From an uncultured Paracoccaceae bacterium (GTDB lineage: Bacteria; Pseudomonadota; Alphaproteobacteria; Rhodobacterales; Rhodobacteraceae): a stretch of DNA of 64,000 bases. The notes beneath the pieces were generated by a model that ran no database searches, was not told where the DNA came from, and worked only from the letters and a program-made list of their open reading frames with translations. The stretch lies in contig CALSNT010000018.1 of assembly GCA_943787785.1 (NCBI GenBank), forward strand, positions 180,294 to 244,293, in the 5' to 3' direction. Made by a program: the position numbers and the translations under genes. Positions 55,158 through 64,000 of this stretch are shown here, one piece after another; positions within the stretch are counted from its first letter, which is position 1, and each line of letters starts with the position of its first letter.

Positions 55158-56306
55158 ATGGCTGAAGAAATTCACTCTTCCCCACCCCCCCTCACCCCAA
55201 ACCTCACCGAGGAAGAACTGCTTTTCCGCCTTCGGCTCTTGCGATCCCGCCGGGTGGGTCCGGCGACTTTCAACAGATTGATGCACGAACATGGCACAGC
55301 CGCTGCCGCGTTGGAGGCGCTGGCGGATGTGGCGCGGGATGCGGGCGTGAAGGATTATGCGCCCTGTCCTGAAGGGGTTGCGCTGTCAGAATTGTCTGCT
55401 GGGCGCAAAGCAGGCGCGCGGCTACTTGCGCAGGGCACCACCCTGTATCCGGGCGCGTTGAATGATCTGGCCGACGCACCGCCGCTGATCTGGGCATTGG
55501 GTGATGCGGCGCTGACGTGTCGCCCTGCCGTTGCGATTGTCGGGGCGCGTAACGCCTCCAGCCTCGGTCTCAGGATGACCCGCAAATTGGCGGTCGATCT
55601 GGGTAATGCCGGGTTCACCATCGTCTCAGGCCTCGCACGTGGCACTGACGCGGCCGCCCACGCCGCGGCGCTGGATACCGGCACGATTGCAGTGATGGCG
55701 GGCGGCGTCGACGTGATCTACCCAACCGAGAATGCCGATCTGGGCGCACAGGTCCGCGCGCGTGGGCTGATGCTGTCCGAACAGCCAATGGGCCTGCAGC
55801 CGCAAGCGCGGCATTTTCCACGCCGCAACCGCCTCGTGTCCGGGTTGGCGCGGGCGGTTATTGTGGTCGAAGCGGCAGGCAAATCCGGCAGCCTGATCAC
55901 CGCCGGGCTGGCGCTGGATCAGGGGCGCGAGGTTCTGGCAGTACCCGGCCATCCGTTCGACGGGCGCGCATCGGGATGCAACATGCTGATCCGGGACGGC
56001 GCGACGCTGATCCGCGGCGCGATCGATGTGCTGGAGGCTCTCGGAACACCCGACGCGCCGACATCCCCCGTGGTTAGTCCAAAGGCCACGAAGGAACCGG
56101 CCGCCCCTGCTCCGGTTATCACCACTGGGACCGAGCCGATTGGTGCGCGAATCCTCGCCCAGCTCAGCGCTAGCCCGGTTGCTGAGGATCAACTGATCCG
56201 CGACCTCGGCCTGCCACCCCACGTGATCGCGCCGGAATTGACCAACCTGGAACTGGACGGGAGGATCGAACGCCACGCCGGTGGAATGATTGCCCTCCCA
56301 GGTTAA
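55158..56306 (+). CDS. dprA: DNA-processing protein DprA
   Basis: A 382-residue protein with the DprA Rossmann fold. It has VAIVGARNASSLGLRMTRKLA near 127-147, VSGLARGTDAAAHAAAL near 158-174, FPRRNRLVSGLARAVIVVEAAGKSGSLITAG near 218-248 and VPGHPFDGRASGCNMLIRDGA near 262-282. A C-terminal winged-helix domain follows a proline-rich linker. It loads RecA on incoming single-stranded DNA during transformation. The ATG at 55158 is chosen over 55137 for its GGAGG site. Confidence 0.95.
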   Translation: MAEEIHSSPPPLTPNLTEEELLFRLRLLRSRRVGPATFNRLMHEHGTAAAALEALADVARDAGVKDYAPCPEGVALSELSAGRKAGARLLAQGTTLYPGALNDLADAPPLIWALGDAALTCRPAVAIVGARNASSLGLRMTRKLAVDLGNAGFTIVSGLARGTDAAAHAAALDTGTIAVMAGGVDVIYPTENADLGAQVRARGLMLSEQPMGLQPQARHFPRRNRLVSGLARAVIVVEAAGKSGSLITAGLALDQGREVLAVPGHPFDGRASGCNMLIRDGATLIRGAIDVLEALGTPDAPTSPVVSPKATKEPAAPAPVITTGTEPIGARILAQLSASPVAEDQLIRDLGLPPHVIAPELTNLELDGRIERHAGGMIALPG

Positions 56307-56449
56307 CACGCCGCTAGGCCACTCCAAAGCCAGCATGGCAGGTCGAAAACCCGCCTTCTTACACAGCCTGAAAATACACCGCGTTGACAAACCCCCTGCC
56401 CCGACCCCACATCTGCCGCGTTTGAATTGATCGCCCCGGAAGGATTCCC

Positions 56450-59137
56450 ATGCCTGTTGTTGTTGTTGAGTCCCCGGCCAAGGCAAAGACCATCAACAGC
56501 TATTTAGGCAAGGATTACACCGTGCTGGCCAGTTTCGGGCACGTGCGCGACCTGCCGCCAAAAGACGGTTCTGTTGATACCGACAACAACTTCTCGATGA
56601 AGTGGGAAGTCGCGAGTGATTCCAAAAAACACGTCAAAGCCATCGCCGACGCGCTGAAGAACGACCCCGAACTGATCCTCGCCACCGACCCGGATCGCGA
56701 AGGTGAGGCGATCAGCTGGCATCTGGAAGAAACCCTGCGGGGGCGCAAGGCACTGAAGGCGGATACGCCAGTTTCCCGCGTTGTGTTCAACGCGATCACC
56801 AAGTCGGCGGTTACCGAAGCAATGGCCCATCCGCGTCAGGTCGATATGGAGCTGGTCGAGGCCTACCTCGCCCGACGCGCTCTGGACTACCTCGTCGGAT
56901 TCAACCTGTCGCCGGTGCTGTGGCGCAAGCTACCGGGTGCCAAATCGGCAGGCCGCGTGCAATCCGTCTGCCTGCGTCTGATCGTCGAGCGCGAAATGGA
57001 GATCGAGGCATTCCGCGCCCGCGAATTCTGGTCGGTCAAGGCGATGATCGAAACCCCGCGCGGCCAGACCTTCGAGGCGCGCTTAACCACACTGGCCGGC
57101 AAAAAACTCGATAAGTTCGATATCAAGGACGCAACCGCTGCCGAACTGGCCGTGCAAGCCGTCACGTCACGCAGCCTGTCGATCACGTCGGTCGAGGCGA
57201 AACCGGCGAACCGCAACCCCTCAGCGCCGTTCATGACCTCAACCCTGCAGCAGGAAGCCAGCCGCAAGTTCGGCTTCGGCGCGCGCCAGACAATGAGCGT
57301 TGCGCAGCGCCTCTATGAAGCGGGCCTTATCACCTACATGCGGACAGATGGGATCGACATGGCGCCCGAAGCGGTGATGGCCGCGCGCGATGCAATCAAG
57401 GATCACTATGGCGCGAATTACGTCCCTGACAGCCCACGGATGTACAAGAACAAGGCCAAGAATGCACAGGAAGCGCATGAGTGCATTCGCCCGACAGAAC
57501 TGTCCAAATCGACCGATGACGCGCGGATTTCCGATGCGGATCAAAGGAAGCTCTATGATCTGATCTGGAAGCGCACCATCGCCAGCCAGATGGCGGCGGC
57601 GCGGCTGGAACGAACGACCGTGGATGTGGGCAGCGACGATGGGCAAGTCGTGTTGCGTGCCACCGGTCAGGTGATGCTGTTTGACGGCTTTCTGAAGGTC
57701 TACGAAGAGGGCCGCGATGAGGCCCCCGAAGATGACGACAGCCGCCGGTTGCCCCAAGTCTCGCAAGGCGAAGCGGCAAAGCTGGCGGCAGGTGGACTGA
57801 AAGGCGAATTCGACAAAGGCTCGGACGATGTTGTCGAGGATGCTGCGGCCGGCGGGATGATGCGCTCCGCCTCAGCCGTGATGGCCGAGAATGGCGCGGT
57901 TCTGGGCAGCCAGCACCACACCCAGCCGCCGCCACGTTATACCGAGGCGACGCTGGTCAAGCGGATGGAAGAGTTGGGGATCGGCCGCCCCTCGACCTAC
58001 GCCAGCATTGTCACGACCATTCAGGACCGCGAGTACGTTCGCAAGGACAAGGGCCGCCTGTTCCCCGAGGATAAGGGGCGGTTGGTCATCGCCTTCCTCG
58101 AAAACTATTTTCGCCGCTATGTCGGCTATGATTTCACCGCCGATCTGGAAGAGCAGCTGGACGATATCACGTCTGGTGATCGTGAATGGACCGACGTTCT
58201 GGGCCGCTTCTGGCGCGATTTTTCCGCCGCGATTGCCGAGACCTCGGAACTGCGGATCACAGAAGTGCTTGAAAAGATCAACGAGGTGCTGGAACCGCAC
58301 CTGTTTCCGCCCACCGAGGACGGCAGCGACCCGCGCCTGTGCCCGCATTGCGGTGAAGGACGGCTGAGCATGCGGACCGCGCGATCCGGCGGTGCGTTTA
58401 TTGGATGCTCAAACTATCCTGAGTGCCGGTATACACGCGCCTTTGGTCCTCCGGATGCCGAGGACAACGGCGCAATCTCGCCCGATGGCAAGCTGCTGGG
58501 CGAAGATCAGGGCGACGAGATTCGCATCTTCAAGGGTCGCTTTGGCCCCTACGCCCAGCGCGGCCCGGTGACTGAGGAGAACCAGAAACCTCCGCGCCAG
58601 TCGGTCCCGAAGGAATGGCCACCTGAAGAGGTGACGCTGGAGCAGGCCGTCAAGCTGCTGTCCCTGCCGCGCGAGATTGGCCCGCACCCGGAAGACGGGG
58701 TGATGGTCTGGGCCAATATCGGGCGTTATGGCCCTTATCTGAAACATGCCGAAAGCACCTCGCACCGGGGCGGGACCAACGCCAATCTGGAAAGCAATGA
58801 AGAGGTATTCACCGTCGGAATGAACCGTGCTGTGCAGTTGCTGGCCGAGAAGGTGGCCAGCCGTGGTGCGCGCGGGGCGAAAACCCTGCGAGAGCTGGGC
58901 GATCATCCCGATGGCGGCCCGGTCAGTCTGTTGGAGGGCAAATACGGGCCTTATGTGAAGTGGGAAAAGATCAATGCGACGATCCCCAAGGAAACCGCGC
59001 CCGAAGCGGTAACAATGGAGCAGGCAGTAGAATTGCTGGCAGAGCGGGTTGCTAAGAAAGGCGTGCGCAAGAAGAAGGCCGCGCCAAAGAAGAAAGCGGC
59101 TGCCAATAAGAAAACGGCGGCGAAGAAATCTGCGTAG
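56450..59137 (+). CDS. topA: DNA topoisomerase I
   Basis: An 895-residue type IA enzyme. The Toprim domain begins MPVVVVESPAKAKTINSYLG, and the Asp pair in ATDPDREGEAISWHL near 79-93 binds magnesium. The catalytic Tyr is in LITYMRTDGIDMAPEAV near 303-319. A Cys4 zinc site (CPHCGEGRL...CSNYPEC) lies near 630, and the last 30 residues are a Lys/Ala-rich tail typical of alphaproteobacteria. It relaxes negative supercoils. dprA-topA is a common gene pair. Confidence 0.98.
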   Translation: MPVVVVESPAKAKTINSYLGKDYTVLASFGHVRDLPPKDGSVDTDNNFSMKWEVASDSKKHVKAIADALKNDPELILATDPDREGEAISWHLEETLRGRKALKADTPVSRVVFNAITKSAVTEAMAHPRQVDMELVEAYLARRALDYLVGFNLSPVLWRKLPGAKSAGRVQSVCLRLIVEREMEIEAFRAREFWSVKAMIETPRGQTFEARLTTLAGKKLDKFDIKDATAAELAVQAVTSRSLSITSVEAKPANRNPSAPFMTSTLQQEASRKFGFGARQTMSVAQRLYEAGLITYMRTDGIDMAPEAVMAARDAIKDHYGANYVPDSPRMYKNKAKNAQEAHECIRPTELSKSTDDARISDADQRKLYDLIWKRTIASQMAAARLERTTVDVGSDDGQVVLRATGQVMLFDGFLKVYEEGRDEAPEDDDSRRLPQVSQGEAAKLAAGGLKGEFDKGSDDVVEDAAAGGMMRSASAVMAENGAVLGSQHHTQPPPRYTEATLVKRMEELGIGRPSTYASIVTTIQDREYVRKDKGRLFPEDKGRLVIAFLENYFRRYVGYDFTADLEEQLDDITSGDREWTDVLGRFWRDFSAAIAETSELRITEVLEKINEVLEPHLFPPTEDGSDPRLCPHCGEGRLSMRTARSGGAFIGCSNYPECRYTRAFGPPDAEDNGAISPDGKLLGEDQGDEIRIFKGRFGPYAQRGPVTEENQKPPRQSVPKEWPPEEVTLEQAVKLLSLPREIGPHPEDGVMVWANIGRYGPYLKHAESTSHRGGTNANLESNEEVFTVGMNRAVQLLAEKVASRGARGAKTLRELGDHPDGGPVSLLEGKYGPYVKWEKINATIPKETAPEAVTMEQAVELLAERVAKKGVRKKKAAPKKKAAANKKTAAKKSA

Positions 59138-59359
59138 GTGGCATGAAGCCGACTTCGATCCCGCGCGAACCGACCTGGAACATGCCCGAAATGCGCCGGG
59201 CAGGTACCTGTCCGCCCCCCCGGGACGGGCAATGGTCTGACTTGAAAATCGCATCAAACAGAGTCCGCTCCAGGCTGGCAGCATCCCCTCACCCACCATT
59301 GACTCTGGCCGCCCCCCCCGTCACCTAAAGACACCGGTTCCGACAAGAGGTTTCGCCCC

Positions 59360-60064
59360 ATGAAAAAAGTATATGACTCCGCGTCCGAAGCACTTGATGG
59401 ACTGCTGCACGACGGAATGCTTGTCGCCGCTGGTGGGTTCGGCCTGTGCGGTATTCCTGAGCTTTTGCTGGCAGCGATTCGCGATGCGGGCACTAAGGAT
59501 ATGACATTCGCCTCAAATAATGCGGGCGTCGATGACTTCGGTATCGGCATTCTGCTGCAAACGCGGCAGGTGAAGAAAATGATCTCCTCCTACGTGGGTG
59601 AAAACGCCGAATTCATGCGCCAGTATCTGAGTGGAGAACTGGAACTGGAATTCAACCCGCAAGGTACACTTGCCGAACGAATGCGCGCAGGCGGCTGCGG
59701 CATTCCAGGGTTCTACACCAAGACCGGCGTTGGCACGGTGATCGCCGAGGGCAAGGAGCACCACGACTTTGATGGGGAAACCTATATTCTGGAGCGTGGC
59801 ATCGTGGCCGACCTGTCCATCGTCAAGGCATGGAAGGCCGACGATACAGGCAACCTCGTCTTCCGCAAAACGGCGCGCAACTTCAACCCGCCCGCCGCCA
59901 TGTGCGGCAAGGTCTGCGTGGCCGAGGTCGAGGAGATTGTGCCGCGCGAGTCGCTGGACGGAGACATGATCCACCTGCCCGGCATTTATGTGCACCGGAT
60001 CATTCAGGGCGACCATGAAAAACGGATCGAACAGCGAACCGTGCGCCAGCGGGAGGAAGCATGA
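59360..60064 (+). CDS. 3-oxoacid CoA-transferase subunit A
   Basis: A 234-residue CoA-transferase alpha subunit. It has MKKVYDSASEALDGLLHDGM, the glycine motif VAAGGFGLCGIPELLLAAI near 22-40, FASNNAGVDDFGIGILL near 50-66 and the GGCGIPGFYTKTGVGT loop near 111-126. It pairs with the beta subunit at 60449 to move CoA between succinyl-CoA and acetoacetate or another 3-oxo acid. It is separated from its partner by an unrelated lipoprotein gene. Confidence 0.94.
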   Translation: MKKVYDSASEALDGLLHDGMLVAAGGFGLCGIPELLLAAIRDAGTKDMTFASNNAGVDDFGIGILLQTRQVKKMISSYVGENAEFMRQYLSGELELEFNPQGTLAERMRAGGCGIPGFYTKTGVGTVIAEGKEHHDFDGETYILERGIVADLSIVKAWKADDTGNLVFRKTARNFNPPAAMCGKVCVAEVEEIVPRESLDGDMIHLPGIYVHRIIQGDHEKRIEQRTVRQREEA

Positions 60065-60444
60065 CGAAACGGCGTCGATCTCTGATCGTCGCGGCGGCGC
60101 TTATTCTAGGGCTGGTAGCCTGCGATGACAAACCAGACAATGTCGAACTCGGCCCTGTTGACGCTGCCGGTTTCGAGGAAAAGACTGGTGAACCATGGCC
60201 GCTGACGGTCGATGGCGGCACGCTTTTCTGCCGCTATCAGGACGTCAACCTTGGCGAGGACTTCTTACTGTGGATCGCGGTGGACGGTGAAAATTATGCG
60301 TTGAATCCGACTGCACGCTTCTTGCTTGACGATGGTAATGCAAAAAACTGGGAAGCTATCTGGCGCCGGAACGCCGACGATACTCGCTACATCTCACTTG
60401 ATCCGTTTGATCAATACCTGACCCCTGAATGTGTGGAAGGATGA
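60061..60444 (+). CDS. YebY/DUF2511-like lipoprotein
   Basis: A 127-residue protein whose signal peptide ends in a lipobox (LILGLVAC, Cys 21), so it should be lipid-anchored. The mature region has GEPWPLTVDGGTLFCRYQDV, which resembles the YebY/DUF2511 family core. A second Cys lies near the end (PECVEG). It overlaps the CoA-transferase A gene by four bases and ends just before subunit B, so all three are cotranscribed. Its function is unknown. Confidence 0.7.
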   Translation: MTKRRRSLIVAAALILGLVACDDKPDNVELGPVDAAGFEEKTGEPWPLTVDGGTLFCRYQDVNLGEDFLLWIAVDGENYALNPTARFLLDDGNAKNWEAIWRRNADDTRYISLDPFDQYLTPECVEG

Positions 60445-60448
60445 ACTA

Positions 60449-61072
60449 ATGCCTTGGGATCGCAATCAAATGGCCGCGCGTGCGGCGGACGAACTGGAAG
60501 ACGGCTGGTATGTGAACCTCGGGATCGGGATTCCGACGCTGGTTGCCAATTACGTTGGCGACAAGGATATCACACTGCAATCCGAGAACGGGATGCTTGG
60601 CATGGGGCCGTTCCCGTTTGAAGGAGACGAGGACCCCGACCTGATCAACGCAGGCAAGCAGACGATCACCGAACTCAGCCGAACCGCCTATTTTGACTCC
60701 GCGCAAAGCTTTGGGATGATCCGTGGCGGCAAAATCGCGATGGCGATCCTTGGCGCGATGGAGGTGGCCGAAAACGGCGATCTGGCCAATTGGATGATCC
60801 CCGGCAAGCTGGTCAAAGGCATGGGCGGTGCGATGGATCTTGTCGCGGGCGTCGGCCGCGTGGTGGTGGTCATGGATCACACCAACAAGAAGGGCGAATC
60901 AAAAGTGTTGAAGGCGTGCACGCTGCCGCTGACCGGCGCTGGTGTCGTAGACCGGATCATCACCGACCTCGGTGTGCTGGACGTAACGCATAAGGGTCTG
61001 CACATTGAAGAGCTGGCGCCCGGCGTCACCCGGGAACAGATGATCGCGGCCACCGAGGGCACGATTGTCTAG
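60449..61072 (+). CDS. 3-oxoacid CoA-transferase subunit B
   Basis: A 207-residue CoA-transferase beta subunit. It has NLGIGIPTLVANYVGDKDITLQSENGMLGMGPFPFEG near 25-60, in which the catalytic Glu is that of SENG. MDLVAGVGRVVVVMDHTNKKGESKVLKACTLPLTG near 131-165 and VLDVTHKGLHIEELAPGVTREQMIAATEG follow. A longer frame from 60431 lacks a good ribosome site. It forms the active enzyme with subunit A. A hairpin follows the stop. Confidence 0.94.
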   Translation: MPWDRNQMAARAADELEDGWYVNLGIGIPTLVANYVGDKDITLQSENGMLGMGPFPFEGDEDPDLINAGKQTITELSRTAYFDSAQSFGMIRGGKIAMAILGAMEVAENGDLANWMIPGKLVKGMGGAMDLVAGVGRVVVVMDHTNKKGESKVLKACTLPLTGAGVVDRIITDLGVLDVTHKGLHIEELAPGVTREQMIAATEGTIV

Positions 61073-61097
61073 AACATCGGCATTAGAATCCGATGTT
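61073..61097 (+). terminator. Candidate terminator hairpin
   Basis: AACATCGG pairs perfectly with CCGATGTT across a nine-base loop, beginning at the end of the CoA-transferase B stop codon. The following T-run is short (TTTGC), so termination may be partial or assisted. Confidence 0.5.
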
Positions 61098-61331
61098 TGC
61101 TATACTATTTGGCAATGATCTTCCGGTCTGAGGGATGGGGCGGGCTTTCCCGTCGACACCACTGCCCTGCAATCCACACGCGTGCGGTCGCCAGATTCTG
61201 CTCCGAAGAATCTGACGCCGAGCACAACGCCTCAGCCTGACGTCTTTGGGCGCAATCCTGCCTTTTGATTGTCGCTTATCGCGAAACAGCATCATATTGT
61301 CGCCCTACTTTGTATCTAGCCGTCGGCCCCG

Positions 61332-62327
61332 ATGAGTATGACTGCGACACTGCCCTCTCCCACTTCGCGTCGGATGCGCGATACGTTGCTGTTAGGCGGC
61401 TTGTTAGCGTTTGTGGTAATCGGATTGGTCGGACTAGCAAACGCAACAGGCTGGGAGGAAACCCGCGCGGCGTTCCTTCGGCTGAGCATCTGGCAATTCA
61501 TCGGATTGCTGGCACTGTCGCTGGTGAACTATGGATTGCGAGGGCTGCGCTGGCATGTGTTCACGGGCTGCCTGCGGCTTGGGACCAACCTGCTGCAGGA
61601 TCTGCGCCATTTTTTCGGCGGCTTTGCAATGACCGTCACCCCGGGACGTGTCGGGGAGTTGGTGCGGATGCGTTGGATCGCCCGCGAAACCGGCGCCAGC
61701 TTTGAAGACACTGCACCACTGGTGCTGATCGACCGCGCTTCGGACCTTGCCGCATTGGCGCTGTTGCTGGCCGCAGGGCTCGCGCTGTCGACCACGGGCG
61801 TTGCCGGCGGCATTCCGGTGGCGATCGTCGCGCTGCTGGTGGCCGTCGTCGTGACCCGACCCGTGCTGGCCGAACGGATTGCCGAAGCCTTATTCGCCCT
61901 CGTCCGCCGCTGGCCGCGCCTGTTTGCCAAGCTGCGCCGCGCCGCGCGGACGCTTGAACATTTCTCGACGGCGCCCGTTATGGCTAGCGCCATCGTCCTC
62001 GGCTTGCTGGGTTGGTTGGCCGAGTGCTACGCATTCCACCTTCTGCTGGTCTGGATGGGGGCTGACATCGGCCTCGCCAAGGCAACAGCCATCTTCGTTT
62101 TCGCCACCATCGCTGGCGGTTTGACCGGCGCACCGGGTGGGCTTGGCGGGGCAGAAGCAGCGATGATCGCACTCCTGACGCTGGAAGGCATCCCGCTTGA
62201 GGTCTCGGTTCCCGCGACCGCGATTATCCGCGTTACGACACTCTGGTTCGCAATTCTGATCGGCCTCGGGGTGTTCCCGTTCGCCGAGAAACACTCCCGA
62301 AAGGCCGCGCATGCGCTGGAAAACTGA
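61332..62327 (+). CDS. YbhN/UPF0104-like membrane protein
   Basis: A 331-residue membrane protein of the lysylphosphatidylglycerol synthase transmembrane-region family (YbhN). It has about eight segments and the conserved GFAMTVTPGRVGELVRMRWIARETG near 96-120. GGLTGAPGGLGGAEAAMIALLTLEG near 259-283 is the other family motif. Such proteins flip or move lipids. It overlaps the DprE1-like gene by 17 bases, suggesting lipid-linked sugar processing. Confidence 0.88.
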   Translation: MSMTATLPSPTSRRMRDTLLLGGLLAFVVIGLVGLANATGWEETRAAFLRLSIWQFIGLLALSLVNYGLRGLRWHVFTGCLRLGTNLLQDLRHFFGGFAMTVTPGRVGELVRMRWIARETGASFEDTAPLVLIDRASDLAALALLLAAGLALSTTGVAGGIPVAIVALLVAVVVTRPVLAERIAEALFALVRRWPRLFAKLRRAARTLEHFSTAPVMASAIVLGLLGWLAECYAFHLLLVWMGADIGLAKATAIFVFATIAGGLTGAPGGLGGAEAAMIALLTLEGIPLEVSVPATAIIRVTTLWFAILIGLGVFPFAEKHSRKAAHALEN

Positions 62328-63620
62328 AACCGTCACCGGTTGGGGCCGCGCGCTGAGCGCGACCGAAGAGATTGCGCGACCCGAAAAGCGCTCCGGGTTG
62401 ACCGCCGTTGTTGCGGATACCCCCTGCCCCGCCGTGGGTATGCGCCGCAGCTATGGCGACGCTTGCCTGAATGACGGTGGCAAGACGATCAATACAACGC
62501 GGCTGGATCGGTTGCTTGGTTTTGACGACAAGACCGGCGTTCTGGAAGTCGAGGCGGGCGCGACTCTGGGTGACCTCGCCCGGGTCTTCGCACCCAAAGG
62601 CTGGCTACCGCCGGTGATGCCGGGGACCGGCTTTGCCACTGTCGGCGGGGCCATCGCTATGGACGTCCATGGCAAGAACCACCATGGCGCGGGCAGTTTC
62701 GGGCAGCACCTGGCCTCGATCACCTTGATCGCGCCCGGCGGCAAACCACGAACCATCACCGAAAAGGACAAGACCCTGTGGCGCGCAACGATTGGCGGGC
62801 TGGGTCAGACCGGGATAATTGCCAACGCAAAAATCAACATGCTGCGTGCCAAGGGCGACGTGATGATCGTCACGGAACGCCGCGTGGCCGATTGGGATGA
62901 GCATATCGCCCTGCTGGACGCCTCTGACGCGACCTATACGGTCGGTTGGGTGGATGCGACGGCCAAATGGGCCTCGCTTGGTCGCGGCGTTCTGGAAGAG
63001 GGTGAGACGGGCTCGGGCCTGCTTCCGAAGAAGAAGGGCGCCAAATCAGTGCCGTTCAACGCTCCGGGGTTTGCGCTGTCCGGCCCAGTTGTCCGGGCTT
63101 TTAATGCGGCCTATTGGCGGCGGGTGCCGGTGTCGGGGCGGACCTCGGTCAAGCCAATTGGTGATTTCTTCTTCCCGCTGGACCGGATTCACGACTGGAA
63201 CAAACTTTACGGCAAACGTGGATTTCACCAGTTTCAATGCGTCGTGCCGCTGGATCAGGCGGACGCCCTGCGTGAGATGTTGGCGACAATTGCGGACAGT
63301 GGCCTCGCCTCACCCCTTGCTGTCCTGAAACGCATGGGGGCCGGGCGCGCAGGCATGATGAGTTTTCCGATGGAGGGCTATACGCTGGCGGTCGATTTCC
63401 CGAACCGCGACGGCGTGACCTCGCTAATAGCCGAACTGGAGGCAGCGGCGGCTGACGCAGGTGGGCGCATATATCTGGCCAAAGACTCGCTGGCATCCGG
63501 GATACGATCAAAGCGATGTATCCCGAACATGGCGATTGGGCGAAGGCAGCCACGAAGGCCGATCCGAAAAAGACACTGGTGACCGATCTGGTCCGCCGAT
63601 TGAAGTTGAGGACCGCATGA
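62311..63620 (+). CDS. DprE1-like FAD oxidase, 3' frame break
   Basis: A FAD-dependent oxidoreductase resembling DprE1, the decaprenylphosphoryl-ribose oxidase. It has MRRSYGDACLNDGGKTINTTRLDRLLGFD near 46, VEAGATLGDLARVFAPKGWLPPVMPGTGFATVGGAIAMDVHGKNHHGAGSFG near 80-131, and KRMGAGRAGMMSFPMEGYTLAVDFPNRDG near 335. Near 63505 one base seems to be missing. Restoring it continues as TIKAMYPEHGDWAKAATKA to a stop at 63620 that overlaps the next start. As read, the protein instead ends at 63582. It may supply arabinofuranosyl lipids with the SDR. Confidence 0.8.
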
Positions 63621-64000
63621 TGCAACAATCATGGATCATATTGGGTGCGACGTCGGCCATTGCACGTTCATTTGCCCGCCAAATGGCAGCCGAGGGCGCG
63701 GGGCTGATCCTGGCTGGGCGTGACAAGGCCGAACTGGCAGCCCTTGCCAGCGATGCAACCCTGCGCGGCGCCCGGTTTGCCGAAGCAATGGCGTTCGACA
63801 CCGCCGCCCCGAACGGCTTCAAGAAGCTCCTGACCCGCGCAGGCCGCGAGGAAGGCAGCATTAACGCCGCGATCTTCACCGGCTCGATGCCATCGCAAGA
63901 CCAGATCGACGCTGATCCGGGCTTGATCGAGCCAACCGTCATCGACAACTACTCCGGCCCGATCCGCTTTCTGCAGATGTTCGCCCGATGATCGAAGAAC
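63617..64000 (+). CDS. SDR family oxidoreductase, partial
   Basis: The start of a short-chain dehydrogenase resembling DprE2, the reductase partner of DprE1. It has WIILGATSAIARSFARQMAAEG with the TGxxxGxG-like loop in SDR form. The next conserved points are LAGRDKAELAALA and NYSGPIRFLQMFA. The present frame meets a stop at 63991 (FAR). Adding one base near 63985 would give FAPMIEE and continue off the window, so the stop is probably an artefact. It follows the DprE1-like gene by an ATGA overlap. Confidence 0.7.

Noticed and set aside
1..64000. tRNA, rRNA or CRISPR features
   Set aside because: No T-loop or anticodon-arm pattern, ribosomal RNA sequence or regularly spaced repeats were seen by eye.

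Overview
The window looks like chromosome from an alphaproteobacterium of the Rhodobacteraceae (Roseobacter group). The evidence is GC-rich coding sequence, abundant TRAP and tripartite tricarboxylate (TTT) transporters, the gene order coxB-ctaB-small ORF-ctaG-coxC-surf1-thrC-M16 peptidase, dprA next to topA, and an IscR-type iron box in front of an iron-binding protein. No rRNA, tRNA, CRISPR array or prophage was recognised.

Region 1 (about 1-20540) is a catabolic and transport island. It holds three cupins that share an HQHFNA motif, an EutA-family reactivase-like ATPase without ethanolamine ammonia-lyase, a TTT transporter (tctB-tctC-tctA), a damaged SAM methyltransferase and an EamA permease. 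These are followed by a 4,5-dihydroxyphthalate decarboxylase-like protein, two class II aldolases, a shikimate dehydrogenase paralogue, an aldehyde dehydrogenase, a ThDP-dependent enzyme, a TAXI-TRAP transporter, an IclR regulator and an ACMSD-like amidohydrolase. Together they suggest uptake and breakdown of an oxygenated (aromatic or alicyclic) carboxylate. The substrate cannot be read from the sequence.

Region 2 (20564-35094) begins with a minus-strand agmatinase/aminotransferase/M20 amidohydrolase operon. It continues with mazG, an iron-binding protein under a probable IscR site, a nucleoside hydrolase, a GNAT protein, selO, an NhaP-type antiporter, a YihY/BrkB protein, a PhzF protein, a SulP transporter and a LysE exporter.

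Region 3 (35162-45308) has mtnP and apt (methylthioadenosine and adenine salvage) separated by a secreted SH3-domain gene that an IS256-family element has cut, leaving a 9-bp target duplication. A YdeI-like and a TerB-like protein, an FAD-linked oxidase and a metallo-beta-lactamase-fold protein follow, then a tandem pair of QueC-like PP-loop proteins with an extra N-terminal domain. That pair is one of the two best candidates for an undescribed system; the EutA/cupin/TTT cluster is the other.

Region 4 (45305-64000) is mainly housekeeping: a RimJ-like acetyltransferase, M16 peptidase, thrC, the cytochrome aa3 oxidase assembly cluster, tldD, dprA, topA, a 3-oxoacid CoA-transferase pair with a lipoprotein gene between its subunits, and a YbhN/DprE1-like/SDR set running off the right edge.

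Single-base frame breaks occur at about 6112, 6158, 6204, 6883, 63505 and 63985. They could be sequencing errors or real decay. Reads would decide.
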